Assembly (NCBI GenBank): GCA_016795365.1
Contig: JAEUHN010000004.1
Span: 1 to 64,000 of the forward strand
Direction: 5' to 3'
DNA length: 64,000 bases
From: Verrucomicrobiaceae bacterium
GTDB taxonomy: Bacteria; Verrucomicrobiota; Verrucomicrobiia; Verrucomicrobiales; Verrucomicrobiaceae
Position 1 is the first letter of the stretch, and each line of letters starts with the position of its first letter. Of the stretch, positions 43,123 through 58,100 are shown one piece after another. Under the pieces are notes generated by a model, which saw only the letters and a program-made list of their open reading frames with translations, searched no databases and was not told where the DNA came from. A program made the translations under genes and the position numbers.

Positions 43123-46100
43123 CTACGGGCTCTTGACTTCGAGCAGCGCTCCATCCGTCGTCGCGATGAACGCGGCTCGGAAGGGTAGGAAGAGCTTGTC
43201 GTCGTCGATCACGGTGCCGTCAGCCTCGTTCACCCACGTCGCGATGGAGCCCGACTTGTAGAAGTAATTGACGTAACTTGTGGTGCCCGGTGTGGCATCG
43301 CCGCTGAAGACTCGGATTCGGTCGGCTGTGGACGATACCTCAGAAGCTGCAAATCCATGCACGCCCGTCATGCCACGCATGTTGATGGACTGAGCAAAGG
43401 TTGAACCCGTGCCGACCAGCTGCGATCCACTGCGAAGCTTCGCAACGAACGCTCCTTCGCGCACCTGACCCACCATGGGCAAGGTAAGCGCCGTGCGAAG
43501 CTGGACGATGACACCTTCAGCGGCATCGAGGACTCGGCTTGCCGGATCGACAGCCTTTGCATCACCTTCGACCATCCACTTCGATCCGCCGGTCGTGCTG
43601 AGCACCCAGAGAACTTTAAACCCGCCGTTCTCGAAGAACATCACGCGATCGGCACTCGTGCTGGCGCTGCCAGAGACGAGCTTGGCTCTCGGGAATAGAG
43701 CTTCCACGGTCCAGTGTTTCCGGAGCGCAATTCTCTCGCCGTTCAATGACGAAGGAATCGAGGGCAACGTGTTCCGCGGGCTGGACGCATCGAGCACGAT
43801 CTCGTTATCGGTGGAGCCACTGGTCGCGACGTCGAACCGATGTCCCGCATGCTGACCGGAGAGCACCTCCACATAGAACCGTGCATTACCTGTCATCACC
43901 TTGGTCAATCCAACCGATCCAACACTGCCCGACACATCCAGCTTGCCCGATGAGACGGCGTCCACTTTGCCAACAAACAAATCGGTTCTCAGCAGAGGCA
44001 TAGAGAAACTGCCCTGGGCGGCGGGGAACTGCCGCAAGCTGAACGCAAAGACCGGGGTAGTGCTGGTGGTCTCGGCGGTGCCATCGCGATCAGCATCCAG
44101 ACGCACCTGAAGCCGGACATACCCCATTTCCGATGATGCAAACATGGCCGCGCTTTGAACACTGGCATAACGCACCGTTTCCATGCCATCTGAACCTGCT
44201 TCAACAGCGGGAGCAAACGCAAGCTGTGCCCATGCCGCACCATCCGTGCTGCCTTCCAGTCGATAGCTGATGTCAGAGTGGCCGACCATGGCCCTAGAGA
44301 AGAGGGCATCGACCTCACCCGCACTCGTAGCGACCAGACGGAAGACACCTTCGGTCTGCACTCCACTTTCAGGATCGAGCGAGAGAGCATACTCGATCAG
44401 ATTGTCGAAGGCATCGGCATCTGGATTGTCGTGAGCGTTGTTTGCACCGTCCAGCGTGTGTCGTGAACGCCATTGACCAAAGGTGTCTGGAGCGACCGGG
44501 GTCAGCGGAATGTTATTATTCACCGCACACGGCGAGCCTGCATTGAGATGCAGACGAAGGTGCCATGGGTTGGCAGCAGCCGTGTAGTTCGCCAGACGAC
44601 CGGCCTCGGTTCGACTCTCAGCACTTCCAATCGAGACCATGCTGGTCTGCGCGGCACCGCATGTCCAGGTGGTGGTCTGTGCCGCACGAGCGGGATCAAT
44701 GATATAACCCGGTGGCGTGGTAATCTGGAGTTCATAGTCACCCGTCACATCCACACTGAAGCAGTAACCTCCGCTCTCCCCGTTCTGGAGAGTTTTGACG
44801 ATGCCAGGGCCAGAGACAGCAACGCTGCCACCTGCAATGAGCATGCCGTTGGACGTGTCGTAGAACATGCCGGTAGGCTCATAGCACTGAAGGAAATCCA
44901 CACCACCGACTGCCTCCGCAGCCACTCTGACTGAAGTGCACTTTTTGTCGCCTCCATCGGTGTCGTAGGTTGCCAGAGCACCTGGCATCAGCAACTGCTC
45001 GACCAAATAATTGCCTGGGGCGACTTCCTCGAAGATATATGCCCCATTGGCATCGGTAACCGTGGAATCAATTGGCGCAGCGGTTTCAACCGGTTCCAGA
45101 GTGCCATTTCCGTTAGTGTCGGAATAGAGCATCACCGTTACGCCTTGAAGCGGCACATTAGACGCGTCAGGATCACCTTCGGCAAGCAGATCACGTTTCA
45201 CCACACCTGCGAGCGGCGGTGGTGCGGTGACACTCAACGTGTAGGTGCGGAACCCATCCTTTGACTGTGCGTCAGTAGCTCTAACCGTCCAGGTAAAGGT
45301 GCCGGTCACGGTTGGAATGCCAGAGATCAGACCAGTGGTGCTATTCAAGGTAAGCCCAGCAGGCAGCACACCCGCACTCACGATCCAAACATAAGGCGCA
45401 CTTCCTCCTGCGGCTGTGAGTGACTGGGAATAGCTCGAATTGGTGACCCCTGCTGGCAATGAAGCTGGAATGATGGTAATGCCCTTGAAGCCCATGTCCC
45501 ACGTCAGGTCCACATTGCCATCTTTAAGCCAAGGAGCCACAGCCAAGTCATCCATGTTGTAGCCCTGACCAATCTCTTGTGTGCCGGATGATGTTGCTGT
45601 CGGAGCGGAGCCGGGTGGCCCGAAATACGCAGCAGCACGCGAGGTGACTCCCGTCGCCGAAGGATTGCTGACATTGGCAGAGTCCTCGCTTCCTTGGTCA
45701 TCGCTACTGCCATTGCTAACTACCGGAGACAGCCCCTGAAGCGCCCCGCCTCCTGCAAACTGGGAAGCCGGAATCTTGATGTAATAGTAGTCGGGCGGCA
45801 GTCCTGTCACGAGCCAGCGTCCCACCTGCCCATTGACGGCGCTGGTGGTCGTTGTCGCCGCCAGGGTTCCACCACTGATGCTGTTGGAAGCCAAACCATT
45901 CTTCCAGACCTCAACCACGACATTGCCAACGCCTTCACCAGTCTGCGCCTTCTTGTCACCGTTGAGATCATTGAAGATGAAGTTGCCAATTCCGATGTGT
46001 TCGAAGAAGCCAAAGTCGATCGTCAGATCGCTGTCTGCATCCAAACCAGGATCAGTGTTGTTCAGATAGCCGCCTTCAGGACCAGTGGAAACAGGCTGAC

Positions 46101-49100
46101 TACCATAAGCAAGAGTGAGGACATTAGACTGCACTCCCAACGTCCATGGCGACGATACCGGCAGGCCGTTTTGACCTGCCACAGTATCATCATCCATGGG
46201 CACTCCAGCGACGGCAGACGATGGCATCATGCTCCAGAGCCCTTTGGCCACCGGCGAGCCCACGAACTCAGTCGGAGGGATATACACCACATAAGTGCCG
46301 GGCGTGCGGGCATAGAGCTGATAGGTGCCATCGGTGGAGGTAATCGTTTCTGCCACCTTCGTGATGCGCTGATTGGTCGTTGTGTTGTATGACCACAGTT
46401 CTATCGCCACACCACCGATGCCAGCATCGTAGGCACCTGGATTGCTGGTGCCTGCAGGTGGTTCATCAAACTTGCCATCCCGATTGCGATCATTGAACAC
46501 GATGTTGCCGACTGCGATTGGAATAGGCGCGAACCCTAGATCCCGCGTCATGTCCACATTCGCATCGCCGATGCTGTCATCCATGGCGAAATCAACTCCC
46601 TGCTCCGCAAGCGTTCCGGTGCCGCCATTCACAGGCATGGCACCCACCGCAAGTGTGAAGACGCCGGTTTGAATACCCAAGGTCTGCGGACTCGACGTGT
46701 CGATGCCATCTTCTCCCAGATTGTCATCCCCAGCCACCGATCCCGTGCTGCTCACCATGTTATGCAATGGATTTCCGGCCAGGAAACTGTTGGGGCCCAC
46801 ATAGAGGAGGTAGCTGCCTGGCATCACTCCGACGAACATGAATCGACCTGCGGGAACGTTGTTCTGAACGTTGGCAACACTCGTGGTGATTGACGCGACA
46901 GGCACGCTATTCAACGGAGAATCCGATGAACGGAAAAGCTGCACCTCCACATTCGGAATGCCCTCATCGGAGGTATCAAAGCGTCCATTGTCGTTGTTAT
47001 CACGGAAGACAACGTTACCAACACCGGCTCCCTGAATGAAGCCGAAGTCGATAGTCAGATCTGTATTCGAATCACCCAGATCATCGCTCGCCGCCTGATA
47101 ACCCGTCTCCACAGCCCCTGCACCCGAGGTGACCGGTGCTTGTCCGTAGGCGAGAGTAATTGCGGCTGACTTGACGCCCGTTGCGGGAGGATAGGTTAGA
47201 TCCATTCCCTTCTCGCCAACATTATCGTCGCCCACACTCGAGACACCGAGGGACGAGACCATTCCCCAAAGCGGCATCCCCTTGGCAAACTGACTCGGAG
47301 GGATCAAAACAAAGTAGGTGCCAGGAGTTGTGACACATATCTGCCAGACTCCATTCGCATCGGTCGTGGTGCTGTAGTGCGATGTCGTGGTCGAGTAAGG
47401 ATCGGAGCCTTCTGCATACAGCTTCACGACAACGCCAGCAATGCCCTGCTCGGTTCCCGCATCAAATATGCCGTTTCCATTGATGTCACGGAAGACCAGG
47501 TTGCCCACACAAATCTGTTTGGGCTTGAATCCAAGATCGATCGTGTAGTTGCCACTCGCATCGGCAGCGTCGTCACCATTCGCGAAGTGCCCATTCTCAC
47601 CCGTAGATGAGGTTGGCGCAGCACTTGGAACCATCACAATGGTGCCTGATCGAGCCCCCTCAACCGTGATGTCAGTGCCATCCAGGGTATCCTCACCCAC
47701 ATCGTCATCTCCTGACGCAGTAGCGGCAGTGCCCGTCGAAACGAAGTCAGATAGCGACCCGCTGTTCCCAAAGAAACTCGGCGGGATGAACAGGAAATAG
47801 GATCCGGGCGGCGTGATGATCTCAAAGCGCCCGCCATTGGAAGTGTAGACACTTGCGAGGGGAGGTGTCGCACCATTCAACGGATCAGCCCCTTGCGGGA
47901 AGAGCTGCACTTTGATGCCATCGACACCTAGATCAGTGCTCCCTGCAACAAACTTGCCGTCACCATTCATGTCCTTGAAGACAAGGTTACCGATCACCAT
48001 TCGTTCGACGAAACCGAAGTCGATGGTCATGTTGCCATTGGCATCCGCAGCGTTGTCGAGCGTGGAACTAACACCCGTCTCAGAAGTCGCATCGGTCGGC
48101 TCTCCACCGATCGTGAGCGTGATAACCGGAGAATTGATTCCGACCATCTCAGGATTGGAGACGTCGATCCCGTCTTCTTTCAAATTATCATCTTGATCGG
48201 CATTGGAGGCCGAGCTCCCTGGAATCGAAAGTTTATTATAGAGCGGTCCTGGACCTTGTGGACCACCATTGATGCTGATGTTGGCTTTGAAGTTATCAGC
48301 CGCGATGTGGACGATGTAGTTGCCTGGTTGAAGCCCGGCGAAATAGTAAAGCCCTCCCCCTGCCGTGTAGGTCTGCGCCACCGGGCTAGCCGTATTGGTG
48401 CCGGTGCCATCATCGAGGAGCAACAGGACCCAAACGCCATCAACACCTTCACCCGCATCGAAACGTCCGTTACTGTTCTGATCGGCAAAGACGACGTTGC
48501 CGACGCCCACCGTCGTGGAGTTCACAGCCGTGCCGACGAAGCCGAAGTCAATGGTCGAATCGTTATCGGCATCCGTTCCGATCTCTGCTCCACCTTTGAA
48601 ACCAGTCTCTTTCGCACCTGTCCCGGTAGTGCGAGGCTCTACACCATACGCGAGATTAAACTGGATCGAGTTCACGCCGCTGCTGGCGGGTGCCGTTGAC
48701 TGATTGGTGTTCTCATCGACACCATCGTCCGATCCATCGTCCAGACCAAATCCTGGCACCGCAGTGTGTGTGTAGAGCGGGGCTCCGGGTGCGAAGTTCG
48801 ATGCAGGCACGTGAATGAAGTAGTCGCCACTCTTGCGGGCCACAAGCTGGTAGAAACCATTGCTCTGCGTGATCGTCTCGGAGACCGGAGTGCTCGTGTA
48901 TGGGTCCGCCCCGATTGCGAAGAGCTTGAGTCTCACCCCTGCAATACCCTGGTCACCACTGTCATAGAAGCCGTTCTGATTGGCATCACGGAACACCAGA
49001 TTACCAGCCACCAGAGGATTTGGTGCGAATCCAAAGTCAATGGTCATGTCCCCACCCGAATCATAGTCACTATCATCATCGGCGTGGTAGCCCGTCTCAC

Positions 49101-52100
49101 CAGTCGCAGTGGTGGGCAGATTACCAGGAATCATCACCACATTCGGCGAACGCACGCCATACACTGCGGGCTGCGCCTCATCGATGCCGTTCTCATCCGA
49201 ATCGTCATCACGAGCCGTGGTTCCCGTGCCCACCGCCACAACAGATGACGAACTGTGCTGCAAGACCGAGCCAGCGCCAAACATGCTGGCTGGAACCTCC
49301 ACGTAGTATGTCCCCTTCGGCACACAGAACATGTAGAGCCCGCCATTGGAGGTGGATGTGGAGGTGACCAACGTCACCGTCCCATTCGAGCCCACCCGAT
49401 AGAGGTTTACCGTGACGCCATCGACGCCCTCATCAATGGTGGAGTCAAACTTGCCATTCGCATCGAGGTCCTTGAAGACCAGATTTCCGATGCAGGTCTG
49501 AGTGGTGAAGCCCATGTCCTGAGTAAGATCTATGTTTTTGTCCACCAATCCGTTCACACCGTTGTCGTCGGAGCCAAGGAGGCCGGACTCACCAGTGTTG
49601 AACGGCTCCTGGCCAGGAGTCAGATTGAATACGGCTGTGCGCACCCCAAACTCGGCAGGCTGGAAATTATCGAGACTGTTCTCACCTGCATTGTCATCAC
49701 CCGCATCGTTAGACACCAGTCCAAGTGTTCCCTGGAGCGCGCCGCCAGTTTGGAACATCTCCTTGGGGATATGAAGGAAATAGTCACCTGGACGCAATCC
49801 GGTGAACATGAACCGGCCTCGCGTGACAGCGACATCGCTCGTCGTCAGTGAAGCGACGGGAGAGTCGTAGGTTGGATCCATCCAAGAGCTGTAGAGATCG
49901 ATCCTTACATTCCCCTTGCCCTCACCTGCATCAGCTACGCCACTATAGTTGGAGTCAACGAAGACCAGGTTACCCACGCCCACGGCTTCATAGAATCCAA
50001 AGTCAATCGTGAGATCGCTGTTCCCGTCTGCAGTGCCGTCAAGGTAGGTGTTCTTGCCGGACTCCGTCGTGAAGTCAGTCGGCTCAGTATCAGCTTCAAG
50101 AGTGAAAATATTGGACCGGATGCCTGTGACCCCTGGTGTGGCAGGATCATCTCCATTCTCATCGGCGTCATCATCAATGCCGTTATCACTGCCCTGGCCC
50201 GGGAGAGGCAGGCACCTCGACAAAGGATTGGTGCCAACGAAGTTCGATGCCGGCAGATACACGTAGTATGAGCCCGGAGCGAGACCACCGAAGTAGTAAC
50301 ATCCACCACTGGCTGACTTCGTGGTGGCCAGTGGTGTCGTCGAAGCTGGATTTGTCACCGAGGCCGCAAAGAGCTGAACATCCACACCATCCTTGCCCTC
50401 GCCGTCATCAAACCGATTGTTGCCATTGGCATCAGCAAAGATGGAGTTGCCCACCCCCAGGCCGTTCGGATTGGCGCTGTCGAAGCCGAAGTCGATGGTC
50501 AGATTGAAGTTGTTGTCGTCGAAGTTGTCTTCGCCTGCAAGGTAACCGGTCTCACCCTGAGTTGCCCCGGCCGAAGCATCTATCGGCGCAGAGTCCTGAC
50601 CGATAGTGAAGGGCGCTGATGAAACCCCCGAATACACGGGAGCGGGAGTTTGCAATCCATCGTGACCAAGATTGTCATCCGAGTTTGGCAACGAGCTGCC
50701 TGATGTTGCAGGGAACAAATCATAGAGCTTCTCGCCAATGCCAAAGTTAACACTGGGAATGTGCACAAAGTAGGATCCACCCGTCAGGTGATTAAATAAG
50801 TAATGTCCATCCTCGGTGGTATTGGTGCGGAACAATGGCAGGCCTGTCGTTGGAAGATCTCCCGAACGATAAATTTCCACCACGATTCCGCTTACCCCTT
50901 CTCCAGGATCTGCATGGCCATTGTGATTGGCGTCGATGTAGACCAAGTTGCCAACGCCGACCGGAGTCTGGAAACCAAAGTCAATCGTCAGATCCACCGC
51001 TGCGTCGATGGCATCGTCAGTCGTGTAGTCCACTCCAGTCTCACCATTGAGGTTGGTGGGTGCTAGACCGGGCGACAGGAACACATACGCCGATGAAACA
51101 CCTTCTACCGATGGTTCGGTGCTGTTCAGACCGTCTTCGCCCACATCGTCGTCACCGAACAAACCTTCCGAGATACTGACCTTGGTAAACAGAACCTGCC
51201 CGGCCTGGAACATGGCGGAAGGAATGTGCACGACATAGGCACCAGCACGAAGACCATCGAAGAGATAACGTCCGCCATTCGCCGTCACTGTTGTCGTCAA
51301 GGGCGGATCATACTCAGGGATGGCCGTTGCATCGTAAAGCTCTACTGTCACACCATTGATGCCCTCGTTGGTTCCCGCCTTGCCATCGTTATTCACATCG
51401 TAGAACACTAAGTTGCCCAAGCTCACCTTGCGGAAGAATCCAAAGTCGATGGTCATGTTGATGTCGCCATCATTGACGCCGTCATCGTCAGTGCTGCCAA
51501 TGCCAGTCTCGCCCGAGGCAACTGTGGGTTGAAGATTGTCCACCAGATTTACATCGTTCGTTCTCACCCCGTTGAGTTCGGGATGCTCCTCGGCGACTGC
51601 GTTCTGCCCGACGTCGTCATCACCGGCCTCAGGCACGGTCACATCTGGCAGATCTGAGAGAGGGAAAAGGCCTCGGAGCTTGCCATTGGTCTGGAACTCA
51701 GAAGCTGGAATGTAAACGAAGTAGGCGGCGGGCGTGAGGTAGTTGAACTGATACTTGCCACCATTGGCCGTCACCGTCTCACGAAGCGGGATGCCAGAGG
51801 TGCTGCTGCCCGCGGAGTAGAGCTGGACCCTCACACCATCGACCCCTTCGCCTGGGTCGGCGATCAGGTTTCCATTCTTGTCATCGAACACCAAGTTCCC
51901 CAACCCTTGCGTCCCGGCCACGGTGAAGCCGAAATCGACGGTAAGGTCACCACTCGAATCACCCAGTGCGGTATCCATGTCTCCGCCAGGGCCGAACTCG
52001 GCCCCCGTGATCCCATTGCCGGTCACTTCCGCTCCAACGGCGAGCGTGATCAAAGGACTGAAAACAACGGTCTGTGAGCCTCCAGGCTGTGAGCCATTGT

Positions 52101-55100
52101 TGTCCTGATCGATGCCATCATCGTTCGAGTTGCTGACAACACTGACTGACGTGACACCGGCAAGCGATCCGCCCAACTGGAAGTTAGACTCGGGAATTCG
52201 CACCTGATACTTCCCAGGTGCCTGGCCATTGAAAATGTAGAAGCCCTTGCTGTCGGTGTAGGTCCATCCCACGAGCGTCTCTGCGCCGTTGCCAGCGTTG
52301 CCATCGACATCTCGGTAAAGCTCGACTTTGACGCTTGCGAGACCATCTTCGTCCGAGTCCGGGACTCCGTCGTTGTCCACATCGTTCCAAACGAGATTCC
52401 CAATCGAACAGATCGGGGACGCGATGCAGTTGTTGAATCCAAAGATCACATCCTTGGGCCCCGGCCAGATCTCATTCAGAGGTCCGGGAGGAGTCGGCAT
52501 TGGCACCTCATAAACGACAACTGTTCCATTTGGACCAGGCGGATCAACTTTGATAAGTGCAGCTGTTGCTTGTGAACCTCCACTGATAGGCTTGGTCCAC
52601 TTATAGGCGGCGATATAGAGCTTCCGATTCACGGGATTGAACTCGATGTCACGAGTATCGAAAGTGCCAGCACCAGCTGTGTCAAGGTCTGCCACTTTTA
52701 GCGGGTTAGGCACGAGGTCGGGGTTTGTGAGGTCAACCTTGAACACCTCGCCCTCCGTTTTGTTGATTCCATAGAGAGTCTTCGCCTCAATATCGATACC
52801 GCTGATCTCCGCATTGGAAGCGCCTCCGGCGACTAGGTTCACCAGCTGCGCCTGATCCACAATGAGATTGAGGAAGGCACCCGTGGTCGCGTTGTAGCGT
52901 CTGACGGCCGTCCCGCCCGATCCGGCAGTCACTAGATAGATGTTGCTGTCGGGACCAATGTTGATGTCGGTCGCTTCCTGGCTGATGAAGGTATACGGCG
53001 CAGTTCCGATCGGTGCTCCTGGCGTGGTCGTGCTGCTCAGCGGCCCAGCAAAGCGCACGACTCGCTTGCCACCTTCATCGATCACCAGCAAATTCCCATT
53101 CGGGCCAAAGGTGAATGACGCAATCTTGTTGATCCCTGCGGTGGCGGTTAAGAAGTTCCCAAGGTCCACACCAGCGGGCGTGATCCGGCGAATGTTGTTC
53201 GATCCATAGCTCGCCACGAAGTAGTTTCCGTCAGGACCGATCTCCACACTGGATGGCGTGTCATCAGCGTTCCCATTGCCCTGGTTGTGAACAGCACCGT
53301 AGGGGTCTTTTAGCATGGAGCAGTAGACACCGGTCTCGGGCTCAAAGATGGGCATACTGTCATCATGTGCCGCAGCCACGTAGGCCCCTACTGGATAGCC
53401 ATTGATGCCGAAGTCGATCGTCAGGTCCTCCTGCAGTCCGTTGGCCACATTGCCGGGCTCCTTCTGAGCCGTGAGTGTGATGACCGGACTGTAGATCGGA
53501 TCTGTGCAGATCTGAACTCCATTGTCATCATTATCGATTCCATCGTCTGTGAAGTCTGTGACAGAGCTTGACAACGGAGCCCACCACGGAAGCTCATTAA
53601 GCTTCACGTAGTAGGTGCCTGGTGCCAGATCACAGATCTTGTAGATCCCGTTCACGTCAGTGATCGCACTACCTGCCAGCACATCGTCGATACCACCAGG
53701 ACTGCCGTCAGCACCCGTCGAGAAGACCTCAGCCACCACCGCGTCAACACCAGGCTCAGCCGGCTGGCGAATACCATCGTCATTCTGGTCATGCCAGACA
53801 AGGTTGCCAATGCACATGCCAGGGAACAAACCAAAGTCCACCGACAGGTCTGTATCATTACTGGCATCTCCGTCATTGGTGGGCTCAGACGCTGCGATCA
53901 AATGAATCACCGGGCTAAAATAGGGAGCGTAGCGGCCGCCGGGCTGCATGGCGTTGTTGTCATTGTTCACCCCGTTATCAACAGAGATGACAGCTCCACC
54001 CGTGAGAGGGAAACCGGCGGGCGGTGTCACCTTCACGTAGTAATCACCCGCCGGAAGATTGTTAAAGCGGTAGAATCCGGTCAGTGATGAAAGCGTGTTG
54101 GCACCCACCTGGACATCGTCAGCCGTTTGAGCGATGTTGTCAGCCCCAAGGGTAAAGAGTTGCACTGTTGCAGCCGCAACCCCCACTTCGATGGGGTCTT
54201 TGATTCCATTGTAGTTGGCATCATGCCAGATAAGATCACCGATGGACATGGCACGCACCGCAACGTTGCACGCAATGGTGGTGAAGCATCCGTATTGCCC
54301 GGTCACCTTGATAGTGAATGCTGACGCAGCCTGAGGTGTCGCTGGCGGCGAACCTGTAATCTCACCCGTCGTCGAGTTGAGAGTTAACCAGCCTGGCATG
54401 GCCCCTGAGGAGACGGTCCATGTGTAGGGTCCGGTGCCGCCTGTGACCTCCAGCTGCTGGAGATACGGCGTGGAAACATATGCGTCAGGCAAGCTCGATG
54501 GATCGATTGACAACGTGGGGCAGACAACGACCACCGTGTAGTTCTTCGTATCCACGCAGCCCGTCGAGTCCTGAACACGAACGGTGAAGGACGAGGATCC
54601 AAGGGCGGTGGGGGTGCCACTGATCGTGCCTGTGCTGCTCAACGCAAGACCAGCCGGAAGAGCCCCGGAGGTGACCGTCCAGCCGAAGGGCGCGACACCC
54701 CGCTGCGTAGTCAGATTCTGACTGTAGCCATACCCCACCAAGGCATTCGGAAGCGTAGGCGGAAGCACATCCAAAGGCTGGCAAAGCAGCTCCAGTGAAT
54801 ACGGTGCCTGCGCAGAGCAGTTATTCGAATCCACCACACGCACCGTGAAGTTGTATGTGCCCACTGCGGCACTGGAAGTCCCCGAGAGCACCCCTGCTGG
54901 CGACAGCGTAATGCCGGAAGGCAGCGAACTACCAGCCACCAATGACCAGGTCAACGGGGCCGTCACACCCACGGCAGAGAATGATTGTGAATATGGAATT
55001 GTCTGCGTCGCTGCAGGAACAGACGCTGGATTGATCGTGATCGGCGGGCAGCTGACATTGATGGTGATGGACTCGTCGCCGAGACAGTTCACTGAGTCAG

Positions 55101-58100
55101 AAGCACGAACGACAAACGTATAGTTACCCGCCGTTGTTGGAGTGCCGGAAAGTTGAGCCGTGCTGCTCGTCAACGCGGTCAGTGTGATGCCCGGGGGAGG
55201 TGTTCCTGAGATGATCGACCAAGTGTAAGGCTGGTTCGCACCTGTGGCAGCAAGACCCAGCGTGTAAGGCGAAGCTTGTGTTGCCGTCATGCTACCCGTG
55301 GTGCTGATTGTCACCGGCGGGCAGACCAGACTCATCGTATAAGGGATGTCAGTCTGGCAATTGTTGGCATCCCGCACCCGGACTGTGAAGGCGAAGCTCG
55401 CAGGCAGCGAGATCGGCGTTCCACTCAGGTGGACAGTTGCGCCCGATGCTCCAATTAGGTTCAGACCAGTCGGCAAGCTGCCTGACACAATCGACCAAGT
55501 ATAAGGTGAGGTGCCCTTGGATGCCGTCAATGTGACATCATAAGGAGCGAACTGAGTAGCAGTTGCCAATGGTGAAGCAGGTGCCACTTGGATAGTCGGG
55601 CAGTTAACCGTCAACGTGTAAGCCTTAAGCGCCGCACATCCCAGGGCGTCCGTGCTCCTCACCGTGAAGTTGTAACTACCTGGCCCGACTGTCGGAGTTC
55701 CACTAATGACACCCGTGGTGGTGCTTGCTGTCGACATCGTCAAGCCCGCTGGCAGAGAGCCGCCAGCGATCGACCATGCGTAAGGTGCCACGCCACCACT
55801 TGATGTCATTGTGACGCTGTAGCTGGAGGACTGTGTCGCATTTGGAAGCGGCGAGGCCGGAGTGATCGTGATAAGGGGGCAAGGGCGAAGCCCGAAGTCG
55901 ATCGTGTTCTCAGTGCTCGTCGTTCCCGCAGCTCCCGGCTCAGTGCCAGCCGCCAAGGTAATGATAGGGCTTCTCACAGCTGTGTTGAAACCACCTGCCT
56001 GAATGCCGTTATTGTCGTTATCGACGCCGTTGTCGGTGGTGACCGCTGTGCTGCTTACCAGTTCGAAACCCGTCACTGGTGTGACGCGCACGTAGTAGCG
56101 TCCAGGTGTGTAAGCCTTCACGCCATAGATACCACCAGAGGCCGTGGTCGCTGTTGCGATCACCGAGTCTCCATTCAGTCCGCTGCCACCGATGGCATCA
56201 TCCACCCCCAGGTCCATGAGATCCACCGTGACCCCATTCAATCCTGTCTCCCCACCAGCAAAGAGGCCGTCGTTGTTGGAGTCCACCCAGACGAGATTTC
56301 CCACGGTGAATCCAGGCCACAGAGCGAAGTCAATCGTCAGGTCTGTGTTGGAACTCGTGTCACCATCGTTGGTAGGTTCTGCATTGGCTACGAGCATGAT
56401 GACCGGGCTGGTCAGATCACCACCGAGAGATACCTGGCTGCCGTTATTGTCATTATCCACCTGATTGTCGGCAACGATCGGCGTGCCTCCAGTCTTCGGA
56501 TAAGTGGACGGCGGCGTCACCTTCAGGTAGTAAGTGCCTGGAATCAGGTTATCGAAACGATAGGCTCCATCCGCGAGCGTGGTGAAAGTGGTGCCCACTT
56601 GGTAGTCCGCCATCGTCCCACCGATGATGCCATCGCTGCCAGTGTTGAATATTTTTACTTGTGCACCAGCCACGCCGGATTCACCTGAATCTTTGATGCC
56701 ATTGTTGTTGATATCCGCGAAGACAAGGTTCCCTATCGACATTGGCTGAATGCAGCAACCAAGCAACGCCAAGTCATTCAGGACAAAGCTAGAGCCAGTG
56801 CGGCGAAGTGTCACCGTATGGCTCGATCCAGGAGTCCACATCGCGACCGATGAGAGATCAACGAAGAAGGTATAGAGCTGGGACGAAGCACCGCCACCAA
56901 CGGTCGTCACCGCGACCTGAGAGCGTGCGGTGGTCGTGGTTCCGACGGCCACGCCGTCCACCAGCACAGTGAAGTTCCACGCGTTCGTGGCACCCACATT
57001 GCCACTACCAGCCAGCCCGCCGTCAGGGCTCATCGATTCCCAATACAAACCACTGGAGCGCACGAATGCCGAAGGCACCACCGTCCATGTAAACTCGAAG
57101 CCAGTGTTTCCACCATTAGCCCAGTTACTGGTCCAAGTCGTAGCACCCACTTGCGCATTGCTGTTCAACGCCGTGATGGCCTGATTGTCAGGCACCACGC
57201 CCGCAGCGGTATCCCAGACGGCCAGCGGAGTCACATTGCTGACAGCCGGTGTGGCAAGGGTGGCAGAAGTAATACAATTGGGTTCCGTCCACGACTTCGT
57301 AACTACAGCACCTGTGGACTGCTGACGCAAAGAAGCTCCCACCACCACACCGTGCGCCGGATAAGGTTCCAAAACACTGAGACCAGGATCAATCAGCGCA
57401 GTGGTGACATTCTTGAAGACACTCCCGTGAGACAATGCTGTGCCTCCATTGTGAGGACATGGCTTGAGACCAAAGTCGATGGTGCTGTCAAAGTCAGTCG
57501 TTCCCGATGTGCCGGGCTCTGTCCCTGTGGAAAGCGTAATCACAGGCGAGTAGATCGACGTGCCAGCTCCGGCTGGCTGCGAGCCGTTGTTGTCATTGTT
57601 GACTCCATTGTCGGCGGTCACCACGTTCGAAGCCGTCTCACTGAACACCACTGGCGGCACGGGCATCTTTACGTAATACTTGTTGTTCGAGAGACCGGCG
57701 AACTGATAGGTTCCCGTCGATGAAGTCACCGTGGAAGCAATTTTAACGTCATCACCGTTGCCGATAACGGTATCATTGGTGCGCCAGACTTCGAGCGGGA
57801 CCGAGCCAAGGCCAACTTCGTTGCTGTCCTTGAGTCCGTTGTCATTGCTGTCAATCCAGACCGTGTCGCCGATGCTCAATCCGGCTGCGCAAAGACCAAA
57901 GTCGATGGTATTCTCGGTGTTTGTTGTGCCCGAGGTTCCTGGTTCGCCTGCCGCCGTGTAACTGATCACCTGGCTGTAAATGGGCTGACCTGCGCCGATC
58001 TGGGACCCGTTGTTATCATCATCTACACCGTTGTCACCGGTCGCCACCGGACTGGCGATCGGATATGCAGGTGGTGGAATGACACTGACGTAGTAGCGAC

